Shown here one piece after another: positions 34,471 to 42,424 of a stretch of DNA of 64,000 bases. The notes below the pieces were generated by a model. It saw only the letters and a list, made by a program, of their open reading frames with translations, was not told the DNA's origin and did no database searches. Location: the NCBI GenBank assembly GCA_002428905.1, contig DIYD01000106.1:1-64000 (forward strand), read 5' to 3'. This DNA comes from Bacteroidetes bacterium UBA6063 (GTDB lineage Bacteria > Bacteroidota > Bacteroidia > NS11-12g > UBA9320). The position numbers were made by a program, and so were the translations under genes. Within the stretch, counting starts at the first letter, position 1, and the number at the start of each line of letters is the position of its first letter.

Positions 34471-36384
34471 TTACTCTGAAGCGTACAGAATCCCCTCGAT
34501 CGTATTTTTAGAAACCGCATGGTAACCCGGCTTAGCACGTTCGTAGACGTCTTTTGCCCAGGCCTTTCCGTCTTCGGTAGCTGCTAACGGCTCATACAAC
34601 GGCGTTAAGAATTTGCGTCGACCGACTGTCGTTAGGAATCTGTCCATACTGGGGTAAGCATCTTTGTACTCCAGCGCGATACAGTGTTGGAACCAATCGC
34701 ACAAAATCTCATTATTCCCACTGTTGGTAAAACCAAAGGCCTTGTCCATATCAGCCAGTTGAGCAGTGTTTACCTGACCTTTTAATCCTCGCAGGAAATA
34801 CAACCAGTGATGTGTTGTCCAGCCTTCTACTTCTAATTCCGACGCTGATGTACCCGTTGTAAAACGCTCAATCTGCGTCGTTACCTTGTCCAATTCTTCT
34901 GATTCCGGAGTTGGACATGTTTCCGGTAGTCCTGGACCATAGATCCACGCCTTAGGCTGAATCGCAGCGTACAATGCCGAGTCCCCTTTCAACAGATGTT
35001 CATCGAGGTAGGCCTCGAAACGTTTGGTATTCATAGGTTTGAAGGCATTCTCCGTAAAATACTGCTTCAAGAATGCGTCGAATTTCTCGCGACCAACAGC
35101 CTTTTCCACCGTTTGCAAAAAGAACCTTCCCTTTTCGTAGGCAATATCCGTCAAACCATCGTCCGGATTTCTACCATCCAAATCGAGGTAGAGATGCGTA
35201 TCGTCAATTTGACCGTCTTTGTTAAGGCGTTCAATAGTTTGTTTTAAACCACCCATACCCAGCTTCGTTTCCATTTCTTCATACGGTGTACCAAAGATTT
35301 TCTCCATAATACGTTGCTCAAAATATACGGTAAAACCTTCGTTTAACCAGAAGTCGTTCCAGGTCTCGTTTGTGACCAAATTACCCGACCAGGAATGTGC
35401 CAGTTCATGAGCAATCAAAGCTACCAAACTTCGATCTCCTGCAATGATTGTTGGTGTAGCAAATGTCAAACGTGGATTTTCCATACCTCCAAATGGGAAA
35501 CTAGGTGGAAGCACAACCACGTCGTATTGTCCCCAGGCATAAGCACCATAAAGAGCTTCTGCACTGTCAATCATGCTCTGCATATCGGCAAACTCCCAGG
35601 CACATTTCTCCAGCATATTGGGCTCCGCAAATACACCACAGTTTCTACCCAGCGATTTAAACTCGAGGTCGCCTACTGTTAATGCCAGCAGGTACGACGA
35701 GATAGGCTGTTTCATTTCGAAGTGATATACGCCATCTCCGGTTTTCGTATTGCCGTTTTCAGCACTCATAAGTGCAATTAACTCGGGGTTGGTTTTTACC
35801 GTTGCGCTATAGGTGAATTTTACCCCAGGGCTATCCTGACATGGTATCCATGTTCTGGCCAAAATTGCTTGTGACTGACTGAATAAGAACGGGTTTTTAC
35901 CGTAAGCAGTCTGCTCTGGTTTCAACCATTGCAAGGCTTCTGCCTCGGGACTGGTCTGATAGTAAATGTTTATCGACTTCGTCTCTGGTGTGATGTTTAC
36001 CGCAAGGTCTTGTCCAAAATATTCTACATCCTCAGCCAACTCATACGAGGCTTCCTCTCCATTGTCGAGTACTATTTTGTCGATGTTCAGTTGTCTGCTA
36101 TCGAGATGCAACACCTCTGCATTGGTTTTGTTATCCAGATCTAGCCGCACAGAACCCGATAAGGTACGTCGCTCAAAATCAACGGCTAAGTCAAGGTGCA
36201 TATGCTTTACAGCCACGTCATTCGGGTTACTGAACGAATGAGCGTCATTGGCCAATGTTACCTTTTCGGATGTCTCTTCGCCATTTACCTCTTTGTCATT
36301 TTCGGTATTGTTATTGCAACTGATAAATGTGAATAACAGGCTTGTGATTAAGGCAAATTTTGTTTTGTAATTCATTAATAACAT
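34471..36384 (-). CDS. M1 family metallopeptidase lipoprotein
   Basis: This protein of up to 637 aa is a gluzincin aminopeptidase of the leukotriene-A4-hydrolase-like M1 group. A lipobox (LLFTFISC, Cys near 23) marks it as envelope-anchored. The N-terminal beta saddle includes LARTWIPCQDSPGVKFTYSA. The exopeptidase motif GGMENPRLTF is present. The zinc site is HELAH (326-330) with E349 in FWLNEGF, exactly 18 residues on. A C-terminal helical domain follows. Either ATG, 36384 or 36375, gives a good signal; I keep the longer. A -7 box lies at 36408-36415. It probably trims imported or periplasmic peptides. Confidence 0.92.
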   Translation of the reverse strand: MLLMNYKTKFALITSLLFTFISCNNNTENDKEVNGEETSEKVTLANDAHSFSNPNDVAVKHMHLDLAVDFERRTLSGSVRLDLDNKTNAEVLHLDSRQLNIDKIVLDNGEEASYELAEDVEYFGQDLAVNITPETKSINIYYQTSPEAEALQWLKPEQTAYGKNPFLFSQSQAILARTWIPCQDSPGVKFTYSATVKTNPELIALMSAENGNTKTGDGVYHFEMKQPISSYLLALTVGDLEFKSLGRNCGVFAEPNMLEKCAWEFADMQSMIDSAEALYGAYAWGQYDVVVLPPSFPFGGMENPRLTFATPTIIAGDRSLVALIAHELAHSWSGNLVTNETWNDFWLNEGFTVYFEQRIMEKIFGTPYEEMETKLGMGGLKQTIERLNKDGQIDDTHLYLDLDGRNPDDGLTDIAYEKGRFFLQTVEKAVGREKFDAFLKQYFTENAFKPMNTKRFEAYLDEHLLKGDSALYAAIQPKAWIYGPGLPETCPTPESEELDKVTTQIERFTTGTSASELEVEGWTTHHWLYFLRGLKGQVNTAQLADMDKAFGFTNSGNNEILCDWFQHCIALEYKDAYPSMDRFLTTVGRRKFLTPLYEPLAATEDGKAWAKDVYERAKPGYHAVSKNTIEGILYASE

Positions 36385-36407
36385 GTGGACTATAGAATAA
36401 AAGGGGT

Positions 36408-36415
36408 CAAATATA
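36408..36415 (-). promoter_or_regulatory. -7 element of the M1 peptidase gene
   Basis: On the minus strand the sequence reads TATATTTG, a perfect match, with the start codon about 24-33 bases downstream. Confidence 0.6.
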
Positions 36416-36493
36416 GTAAGCCGACAATAAAACAGTGTTTATAACGTTCACTGCGTAAACAGAAATTTAATTATGCAAAGTGAACTTAATGTA

Positions 36494-36501
36494 TAATTTT
36501 G
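36494..36501 (+). promoter_or_regulatory. -7 element of the gene at 36518
   Basis: TAATTTTG, a perfect TAnnTTTG, ends 16 bases before the ATG. It is divergent from the M1 peptidase promoter, and both lie in a 133-base spacer. Confidence 0.6.
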
Positions 36502-36517
36502 CACAACTTGTTAAGAC

Positions 36518-37387
36518 ATGGATAAGAAATCAAATCACTCACTTACTATGATCGGCAGTGCTCTTGCGAAGTTTACTTTGCTGGGTTCGTTGGTTATAGG
36601 CTTGGCTTTTACGAGTTATGCGCAGGACGAGGATAGTTATGATGACTATTCGAGCGATGGGTATGACTACTCAGATGATGGATATAGCAGCGATGGATAT
36701 GATGACTACGACAACCCGGACTCAACCTACTCCGATGACTACTCCGATGATTATTCAGAAAGCGATGATTATGGAGACTACGGAAGCTACGGATCAAGTT
36801 CAAGTGGAACCGAAAAATTTGTACCAAAGAAAATCGTTCGCAAACCATATGTACGTTTTGTACCACCGTACGATTCAATTCGAGAATTAGTGCTTTATAA
36901 GGCCGTAATCGAGGTTAAAGATCGAGAAGGATATGAAGTTGAAATCGACACGATTAATTGGCGCACACATCAGTGGCTAGAAGCTGAGTTTGGTAAAAAC
37001 CTAAAGAAATTCCTCACCTCAGATGGCATTAATAACAATGCCGGTGAGATGGAATACAAGATTAAAATTCACGGAACATTCGTGTGCGAAGTTGAACCCA
37101 ATGAATTTACTAAGGTGAAAAACGGACACGTTGAATACGACATGGAGATTCGTGTGCGAGACGGTCGTTACCGTTACACGGTAAAGAACCTGGTTCACGT
37201 TGCAGAACCTCGCCCAGGCGAAAAAGAGGGTGAACGTACGTACTTCGAATACCTCATGAAGAGCGAGGATAATGTACAAGGTGGAGACAAGGTATTGATT
37301 GCTGCAGATAAGAAGATTACAGCAATGATGGATGAACTTCAGAAAATCTGTCAAACTTCTCCGATCGAAGAAGAAGACGACTGGTAG
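36518..37387 (+). CDS. Exported protein with Asp/Tyr/Ser-rich linker and DUF4468-like domain
   Basis: This 289-aa protein has a signal peptide (about 1-36, TSYAQ). A low-complexity stretch of about 60 residues follows (37-97) made almost entirely of Asp, Tyr, Ser and Gly. The folded part (about 105-289) has YKAVIEVKDREGYEVEID, MEIRVRDGRYRYTVKNLVH and a C-terminal helix DKVLIAADKKITAMMDELQ, resembling DUF4468-type domains of Bacteroidota (moderate confidence). The very acidic linker could bind calcium or act as a spacer from the envelope. A strong terminator follows, so it is monocistronic. The function is unknown. Confidence 0.78.
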   Translation: MDKKSNHSLTMIGSALAKFTLLGSLVIGLAFTSYAQDEDSYDDYSSDGYDYSDDGYSSDGYDDYDNPDSTYSDDYSDDYSESDDYGDYGSYGSSSSGTEKFVPKKIVRKPYVRFVPPYDSIRELVLYKAVIEVKDREGYEVEIDTINWRTHQWLEAEFGKNLKKFLTSDGINNNAGEMEYKIKIHGTFVCEVEPNEFTKVKNGHVEYDMEIRVRDGRYRYTVKNLVHVAEPRPGEKEGERTYFEYLMKSEDNVQGGDKVLIAADKKITAMMDELQKICQTSPIEEEDDW

Positions 37388-37410
37388 GCAACACCTACAA
37401 GAAATAGATA

Positions 37411-37447
37411 AACCCTGTGTCAATGAACATTGACACAGGGTTTTTTT
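37411..37447 (+). terminator. Rho-independent terminator after the gene at 36518
   Basis: A near-perfect hairpin, AACCCTGTGTCAATG paired with CATTGACACAGGGTT around a short AA loop, is followed by a seven-T run. It separates this gene from the VTC operon. Confidence 0.9.
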
Positions 37448-37571
37448 GTGTCCTGATCATAGCGAAATGGGGTTAAACCGCCTTTTTTGTCTTAACTGTG
37501 TCAAGAAATGTTATCTTAATGCTACCTTTTTAAAACTGGACAGACTAAGCATATGAAGATCAGTCGATTAT

Positions 37572-37607
37572 AACGATTCGTTTCATTTCATATGTTAAGG
37601 AATCGTT
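37572..37607 (+). repeat. Inverted repeat in the leader of the VTC-CotH operon
   Basis: AACGATTC (37572-37579) is exactly complementary to GAATCGTT (37600-37607) with a 20-base loop, in the 225-base region between the terminator at 37447 and the VTC gene. A second small CCTG…CAGG hairpin lies nearer the start codon (about 37636-37654). There is no T-run, so it is not a terminator. No perfect TAnnTTTG box is visible here. Confidence 0.4.
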
Positions 37608-37672
37608 TCCTAATTGTGTTGGTCTAACCCTAAATCCTGTAGGCAAACTGCAGGCTTTTACATGTATCGCTT

Positions 37673-38422
37673 ATGAATAACACGTTGTTGGCTTCGCCCT
37701 ATTTGGATCTTTTTGACCCCGTATCACTGGAAGAAATGAACGGAGTGTCGTTAATGAAAAGGACAGACACCAAATTCCTGGTGAACAAACGACAACTGCC
37801 TGTTATTCTTGAAGAGGCTTCACAGCAATATCGCATCTTATCGATTAATGATGAGCGCTTGATGTCGTATAAAACGCAGTACTACGATACGCCATCTATG
37901 ACGTTCTATCATCGTCATCACAATAAAAGATCGACGCGAACCAAGGTTCGCATTCGCCAATATATTGAGTCGAACCTTCTCTTTCTGGAGGTAAAGCTTA
38001 AAAACAACAAAGGCAAGACAAACAAATCGAGGGTGCAATTGGAAAGCTGGACGGATACTCTGGGCTCAAAAGAACTACAGTTTATCGCCGATACATCTGG
38101 GCAACATTACAACCTGGCGCCCATCTTAATGAATGAATTTAATCGCTTTACACTGGTTGATCGGCAAATGCGAGAGCGTGCCACCATCGATCTTAATCTG
38201 CGATTTAATCAGGAGGAGTTTGATGAAGACCTTGTTATTGTTGAATTGAAACAGGAACGATTATCCCGCCAATCGCCCTTATTTCAGATATTAAAGAAAA
38301 ATCGGGTTTACCCGAAAAGTATGAGCAAGTACTGCATTGGTGTAGCTGCTCATTTTCCCGATGTGAAACAGAACAATTTTAAACGCCGTTTCAGGTCAAT
38401 AGAAAAAATTAAAGAACAATAA
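37673..38422 (+). CDS. VTC-domain polyphosphate polymerase-like protein
   Basis: This 249-aa soluble protein matches the VTC domain (PF09359), a triphosphate-tunnel-type barrel that in yeast Vtc4 polymerises ATP gamma-phosphate into polyphosphate. Basic tunnel residues are visible in MKRTDTKFLVNK, HHNKRSTRTKVRIRQY, LEVKLKNNKGKTNKSRV and PKSMSKYCIG. The metal-binding acids are in LFLEVKL and VIVELKQ. It heads a tight operon with DUF4956, DUF2490 and CotH-kinase genes (spacing 5 bases, then overlaps). This repeated neighbourhood suggests a phosphate-transfer or surface-phosphorylation pathway rather than bulk storage (inference). Confidence 0.9.
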   Translation: MNNTLLASPYLDLFDPVSLEEMNGVSLMKRTDTKFLVNKRQLPVILEEASQQYRILSINDERLMSYKTQYYDTPSMTFYHRHHNKRSTRTKVRIRQYIESNLLFLEVKLKNNKGKTNKSRVQLESWTDTLGSKELQFIADTSGQHYNLAPILMNEFNRFTLVDRQMRERATIDLNLRFNQEEFDEDLVIVELKQERLSRQSPLFQILKKNRVYPKSMSKYCIGVAAHFPDVKQNNFKRRFRSIEKIKEQ

Positions 38423-38427
38423 AGCTT

Positions 38428-39033
38428 ATGGAACTATTTGGCATCCCAATTTTCGACGACGACTTATACAAGCTCGTGTTTAGGTTCGCAATTAACCTTG
38501 CCTTTCTAACTGTTATCATCCGTGGTTTTTATTACAGCAATACCAAACGGAAAGACTACCTCTTTACCTACTATTTGATCGGTACAATTGTGTTCATCTT
38601 ATGTTTCACCCTGAAGAAATTCGAGTTGGATTTGGGAATGGCACTAGGCCTCTTTGCCATATTCGGTATCATACGATATCGAACAGACCCAATTGACATT
38701 AAAGAAATGACCTATTTGTTTGTGGTAATTGGTGTATCGGTTGTGAATTCACTTGCCAACAAGAAGATGAGCTACGCCGAAATTCTCATAGGCAATTCCA
38801 TTGTGGTAGCAACCATTTTCGTTCTTGAGCGTATCTGGCATGTTAAAAACACGTCTTCCAAGACAATTCAATACGAAAAGATAGAAAACATCAAGCCTGA
38901 AAATTACGATCGTTTGAAAGCAGATTTAGAAGAGCGAACAGGGTTGAACATTGAAAGCATTCGTGTGGGAGACATTGACTTCCTCCGCGACTCAGCTAAA
39001 ATTACGATAACCTATACAACAGAAGAACAATGA
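38428..39033 (+). CDS. DUF4956 family membrane protein
   Basis: This 201-aa protein has four hydrophobic segments (about 18-35, 45-60, 72-90 and 98-135). The second half of the membrane part contains ALGLFAIFGIIRYRTDPIDIKEMTYLF, a conserved charged loop in the family. A soluble C-terminal domain (about 145-201) resembles a small ferredoxin-like fold. DUF4956 proteins occur next to VTC and CotH genes in many bacteria. They may form the membrane component through which the VTC product passes, but this is untested. It starts 5 bases after the VTC gene and overlaps the next by 4. Confidence 0.9.
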   Translation: MELFGIPIFDDDLYKLVFRFAINLAFLTVIIRGFYYSNTKRKDYLFTYYLIGTIVFILCFTLKKFELDLGMALGLFAIFGIIRYRTDPIDIKEMTYLFVVIGVSVVNSLANKKMSYAEILIGNSIVVATIFVLERIWHVKNTSSKTIQYEKIENIKPENYDRLKADLEERTGLNIESIRVGDIDFLRDSAKITITYTTEEQ

Positions 39034-39746
39034 ATATGAATAAAAGAATTATAGCCACATTAGGCCTTTTTTGCCTGATTTGTTCCAGTGTTTTTGCACA
39101 GGAAACCGTTACCGTTCGCGATTTGGAAACCTGGAGTTCCATTGGATTAAGATACAAGTTCAACAAAAAATGGAGCATTGCAGTGCAAGAACAACTTCGG
39201 CTGAAAGACAACTCGTCTACCATTGATCAGTACTTTACTCAGGGCACAATAAAATACAAACCGATCAAGCCCATTTGGTTTGGTTTATCTGCACGGTACA
39301 TCCGCAACAACGATAACCAGGGCAAGATACAGGGTTACGAAAACCACATGCGTTTCCACGCCGATTTCGGATATAAGCACAACATCAGTCGCTTTAAATT
39401 GAAGTACCGCGTGCGCTATCAGCATAAAAATGAGCTTGGCATCAGTGCAGCAGATGGTGACGAAGCAAGAACGTTTGCCCGGTTTAAGGTAGACGGGAAA
39501 TACAACATTAAGAAATGGAAGCTTGATCCCGGTTTAGCCGCAGAGATTTTCTACAACACAAGTAATTCTGTTGTAACCGACCAACTTCAAAGAATCCGGT
39601 TTACCCTGTATACAAATTACGATGAATGGGATTTCGGTGACTTCAGAATGTTCTATCGGCTTGAACGTGATTTAAATACCACCTATCCCAAAACTACGCA
39701 CATCGTTGGTCTAAATTATCAGTTAACCCTAAAGAAAAAGAAATGA
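39030..39746 (+). CDS. DUF2490 family outer-membrane protein
   Basis: This 238-aa protein has a signal peptide (about 1-24, SVFAQ) and a 12-strand-like barrel pattern. The DUF2490 hallmarks are present: WSSIGLRYKFNKKWSIAVQEQLRL, a DQYFTQGTIKYKP strand and an RFHADFGYKHN strand. The last strand ends HIVGLNYQLTLKKKK. It is predicted to sit in the outer membrane. It overlaps its upstream neighbour by 4 bases and its downstream neighbour by 4, placing it firmly in the VTC-DUF4956-CotH operon, where it may export or anchor the product (inference). Confidence 0.88.
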   Translation: MNMNKRIIATLGLFCLICSSVFAQETVTVRDLETWSSIGLRYKFNKKWSIAVQEQLRLKDNSSTIDQYFTQGTIKYKPIKPIWFGLSARYIRNNDNQGKIQGYENHMRFHADFGYKHNISRFKLKYRVRYQHKNELGISAADGDEARTFARFKVDGKYNIKKWKLDPGLAAEIFYNTSNSVVTDQLQRIRFTLYTNYDEWDFGDFRMFYRLERDLNTTYPKTTHIVGLNYQLTLKKKK

Positions 39747-41110
39747 AAACGCATCGCACTTTATACATAATACCTCTTCTTGCCGGGCTACTATTTGCCG
39801 GGTGTAAGAAAGAAATTGAAATCGAAGGAGAAGCTGTGTTGCCTGATTGGACAACCGCATCACACTCAAATGACGTTCCACCCAACTACTCCATGGTGTT
39901 CAACGATGACAAAGTACACCGCATAGACATCGTCCTTACTTCGGAAGAATGGGATGCTATGCAAGATGATTTGGCTGACATTCAGGGTTCAGGCGGAGGT
40001 CCCGGTGGTGGACCAGGTGGTGGTCCCGGACAAACATTTTCGGATGAAACACCCCAGTATTTTCCGTGCGATTTTTACTACAATGGTAAGCAGTGGTACG
40101 AGGTGGGCATTCGCTATAAGGGAAATTCTTCACTACGCGCAAACAGCAATAAACTCCCATTGCGGTTGGACTTTAACAAATTCCAGGATGAGTTCCCCGA
40201 TATCCGCGGACAACGATTCTATGGTTTTGAAGAACTTTCACTAAGCAGCAACTACAATGATGCTTCGCTGATTCGAGAGAAAGCGGCTGCAGACATCTTC
40301 CGCCATTTTGGGGTTCCAGCTGCCCGTACAGCCTTTTATGAAGTCTACATCGATCATGGTAATGGCCCTGTTTACTTTGGGGTGTACACCATGGTAGAAG
40401 TGATTTTTGATACGATGTTGGAAGACTACTTTGGAACCAATTCCGGCAATTGTTATAAACCTGAGGACGATGGCGCACAATTCGCACAAAACATATTCAA
40501 CCTCGACGATTTTGAGTTAAAAACCAACGAAGTTGGAGGAGATAAAAGTGATATTCAGGAGTTGTTCAACATCTTACATTCGGCCGACCGAACGTCTAAT
40601 CCGGAAGCGTGGAAAACAAGTCTGGAATCGGTGTTCGATGTCAACGGTTTTCTGAAGTATCTGGCAGCCAATAATACGATCCAGAACTGGGATACGTATG
40701 GCCTAATGCCACACAACTATTATTTGTATCATGACCCACAGGATGGTCTAATCAAGTGGATTGTATGGGACAACAACGAGGCATTTCAAAACGGCAAGCA
40801 AGGTGGCGCTGTTTCACTCTCGATGAGCGAGGTAAACACCAATTGGCCTCTAATCCCCTATATCATTGGGGATTCTGAATATGAAGCGATATACAAATCG
40901 TACTTACAGCAGTTTATCACCACCTCCTTTGAAAGTTCCAGAATTCAGGATTTCTACAGTGCGTATGAATCGCTGTTATATTCTTCGGCAGAAAAAGAAC
41001 AGTCTGGCTATTCGTACATAAATGGTATTTCAGGATTTACATCCGCCATGAGTACGATGAAGACTCATAATACTAGTCGCATTGCAACCGTGAATGCGTA
41101 TTTGCAATAG
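39743..41110 (+). CDS. CotH-kinase-family lipoprotein
   Basis: This 455-aa protein has a lipobox (LAGLLFAGC, Cys about 20) and a CotH-like kinase fold (about 60-455). In spores CotH phosphorylates coat proteins on Ser using ATP. Family blocks are RIDIVLTSEEWDAM, the basic YKGNSSLRANSNKLPLRLDF, EVYIDHGNGPVYFGVYTMVE, NWDTYGLMPHNYYLY and the metal-binding WIVWDNNEAF. A Gly/Pro run (GGGPGGGPGGGPGQ, about residues 85-98) is inserted before the basic block, as in other secreted CotH relatives. It is the last gene of the operon, followed by a terminator. Confidence 0.92.
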   Translation: MKTHRTLYIIPLLAGLLFAGCKKEIEIEGEAVLPDWTTASHSNDVPPNYSMVFNDDKVHRIDIVLTSEEWDAMQDDLADIQGSGGGPGGGPGGGPGQTFSDETPQYFPCDFYYNGKQWYEVGIRYKGNSSLRANSNKLPLRLDFNKFQDEFPDIRGQRFYGFEELSLSSNYNDASLIREKAAADIFRHFGVPAARTAFYEVYIDHGNGPVYFGVYTMVEVIFDTMLEDYFGTNSGNCYKPEDDGAQFAQNIFNLDDFELKTNEVGGDKSDIQELFNILHSADRTSNPEAWKTSLESVFDVNGFLKYLAANNTIQNWDTYGLMPHNYYLYHDPQDGLIKWIVWDNNEAFQNGKQGGAVSLSMSEVNTNWPLIPYIIGDSEYEAIYKSYLQQFITTSFESSRIQDFYSAYESLLYSSAEKEQSGYSYINGISGFTSAMSTMKTHNTSRIATVNAYLQ

Positions 41111-41142
41111 ACTACATTCGGTTATATAAGCGATACCGATGG

Positions 41143-41178
41143 CCCTATGTCAAGAATTGATTGGCATAGGGTTTTTTT
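41143..41178 (+). terminator. Rho-independent terminator of the VTC-CotH operon
   Basis: CCCTATGTCAA pairs with TTGGCATAGGG around a seven-base loop and is followed by seven T. It lies 32 bases after the CotH stop. Confidence 0.88.
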
Positions 41179-41209
41179 ATGGTTGAAATTTGTAGTATAA
41201 ATTTTGATT

Positions 41210-41680
41210 ATGAAAACAACTATATTTGGTATCGAGAAATCTCAAGCAGAGAAGACCGTTACAGCCCTAAACGAATTGCTTTCGTCTTACCAAGTGTTTT
41301 ACCAAAACCTCAGAGGGTACCACTGGAATATTATTGGTAAAGACTTTTTTGAGTTGCATTTGAAATTTGAGGAATATTACAACGATGCACAGGTAAAGAT
41401 TGATGAAATTGCCGAGCGCATTTTAACCCTGGAAGCAACGCCTTTGCACAGTTTCGACAAGTTCCTTGAGCACAGTACACTACCCATTCACAGCAATGTA
41501 TTCGAAGGTGCACGAGCGGTAGAACAAATTCGAGAACAACTTGAAGTGTTGCTTGAAAAACAGAAGACCATTCTTCATATGGCAGACGATAGTAACGACA
41601 TCGCTACTTCGGATTTAATGACGCAGTATATATCTGCTCAGGAAAAAACGGTTTGGATGTTGCGCTCGTTTTTGAGTTAG
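41210..41680 (+). CDS. dps: Dps/ferritin-like DNA-protection protein
   Basis: This 156-aa four-helix protein of the Dps family oxidises Fe(II) with hydrogen peroxide and stores ferric iron in a dodecameric shell. The ferroxidase residues are in NLRGYHWNIIGKDFFELHLKFEEYY…AQVKIDEIAERI, the diagnostic Dps helix pair. I used the ATG at 41210; an in-frame TTG lies two codons upstream. A near -7 sequence (AAATTTTG) ends only 3 bases before the ATG, after the operon terminator. The stop interlocks with the convergent outer-membrane protein gene. Induction by oxidative stress is expected but no OxyR site is visible. Confidence 0.93.
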   Translation: MKTTIFGIEKSQAEKTVTALNELLSSYQVFYQNLRGYHWNIIGKDFFELHLKFEEYYNDAQVKIDEIAERILTLEATPLHSFDKFLEHSTLPIHSNVFEGARAVEQIREQLEVLLEKQKTILHMADDSNDIATSDLMTQYISAQEKTVWMLRSFLS

Positions 41681-42387
41681 AATGTATCCCAATGGCGACC
41701 ATATAGTCTTCCCATTTTTCTAGAAAATACCAAACCTAAATTGGTCACATGAATTCCGGAGCGATAACGTGCATGATTTATTCCAACACCGATCTCCCAT
41801 CGCAGTGATTGCCCAACGGGGCGCGTTAATTCGTATTTAAGGATTAGTCCGGGATCATGAGTCATGTACGTAGCTGTACCAAAAAAATCCTGATACGGTG
41901 AAAACCACCAATTTGTATACATCTCCCAGCGGTGACTATACCCTATCATTGTATTGTGTTTCCACTTTTTGTTTAAGAAACGCTTCCCTACAAGAAAGCT
42001 AGACACGAATTCTGATCGACTATGAGGCAACCAGGACTCCCAGTCTATTTCATGCATTTTGGGTCCGAATGGGCTATGATTAAACTGAGGCATTGATCGA
42101 AGCTCAACCGCATAATCAAACAAGTCGCTGTGGTAGGTAAATCTGGGCTGCGGCACTAACCCCACATTTAAGAGAATGAATTGCCCACAACTTCCAGCGA
42201 GATAGCCCAATTGGGATTGACGAAAGCCCAGTGAATACGTATTGTAATACGCATCTGAATAGTATGGATAACCATTCAGGTTTGATATAGACCATTTGGC
42301 TTTAGGCACCTGGTATCCCAAACAAGTAAGTGTCGATGTGAGCAAGACCATACAAACTGTCAGTCTATGCATTAGGGTGAAGTTCAT
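41677..42387 (-). CDS. Exported hypothetical protein, probable outer-membrane barrel
   Basis: This 236-aa protein has a signal peptide (about 1-25). The rest is a run of aromatic-rich alternating strands (for example YDAYYNTYSLGF-type, WEMYTNWWFSPYQDF, LRWEIGVGINHARYRSG), typical of small outer-membrane barrels. No family is recognised. Starts at 42387 or 42372 are both possible; a weak -7 box (TATCTTTA, minus strand 42400-42393) is just upstream of the former. It is 37 bases downstream of the 2OG-oxygenase gene on the same strand and may be co-transcribed with it. Confidence 0.7.
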   Translation of the reverse strand: MNFTLMHRLTVCMVLLTSTLTCLGYQVPKAKWSISNLNGYPYYSDAYYNTYSLGFRQSQLGYLAGSCGQFILLNVGLVPQPRFTYHSDLFDYAVELRSMPQFNHSPFGPKMHEIDWESWLPHSRSEFVSSFLVGKRFLNKKWKHNTMIGYSHRWEMYTNWWFSPYQDFFGTATYMTHDPGLILKYELTRPVGQSLRWEIGVGINHARYRSGIHVTNLGLVFSRKMGRLYGRHWDTF

Positions 42388-42424
42388 CACCTTAAAGATA
42401 CGCAAAAGGAGGCGATCGTCCCGT

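Noticed and set aside
36609..36878. His/Arg/Ser-rich frames on both strands opposite or beside the acidic linker at 36620-36810.
   Set aside because: They are by-products of the GAT/TAT/TCA-rich low-complexity codons of the real gene.
39985..40030. Repeat GGTCCCGGTGGTGGACC as a DNA-level palindrome or hairpin.
   Set aside because: It encodes the Gly/Pro run of the CotH protein in frame and lies inside a coding region without a T-run.
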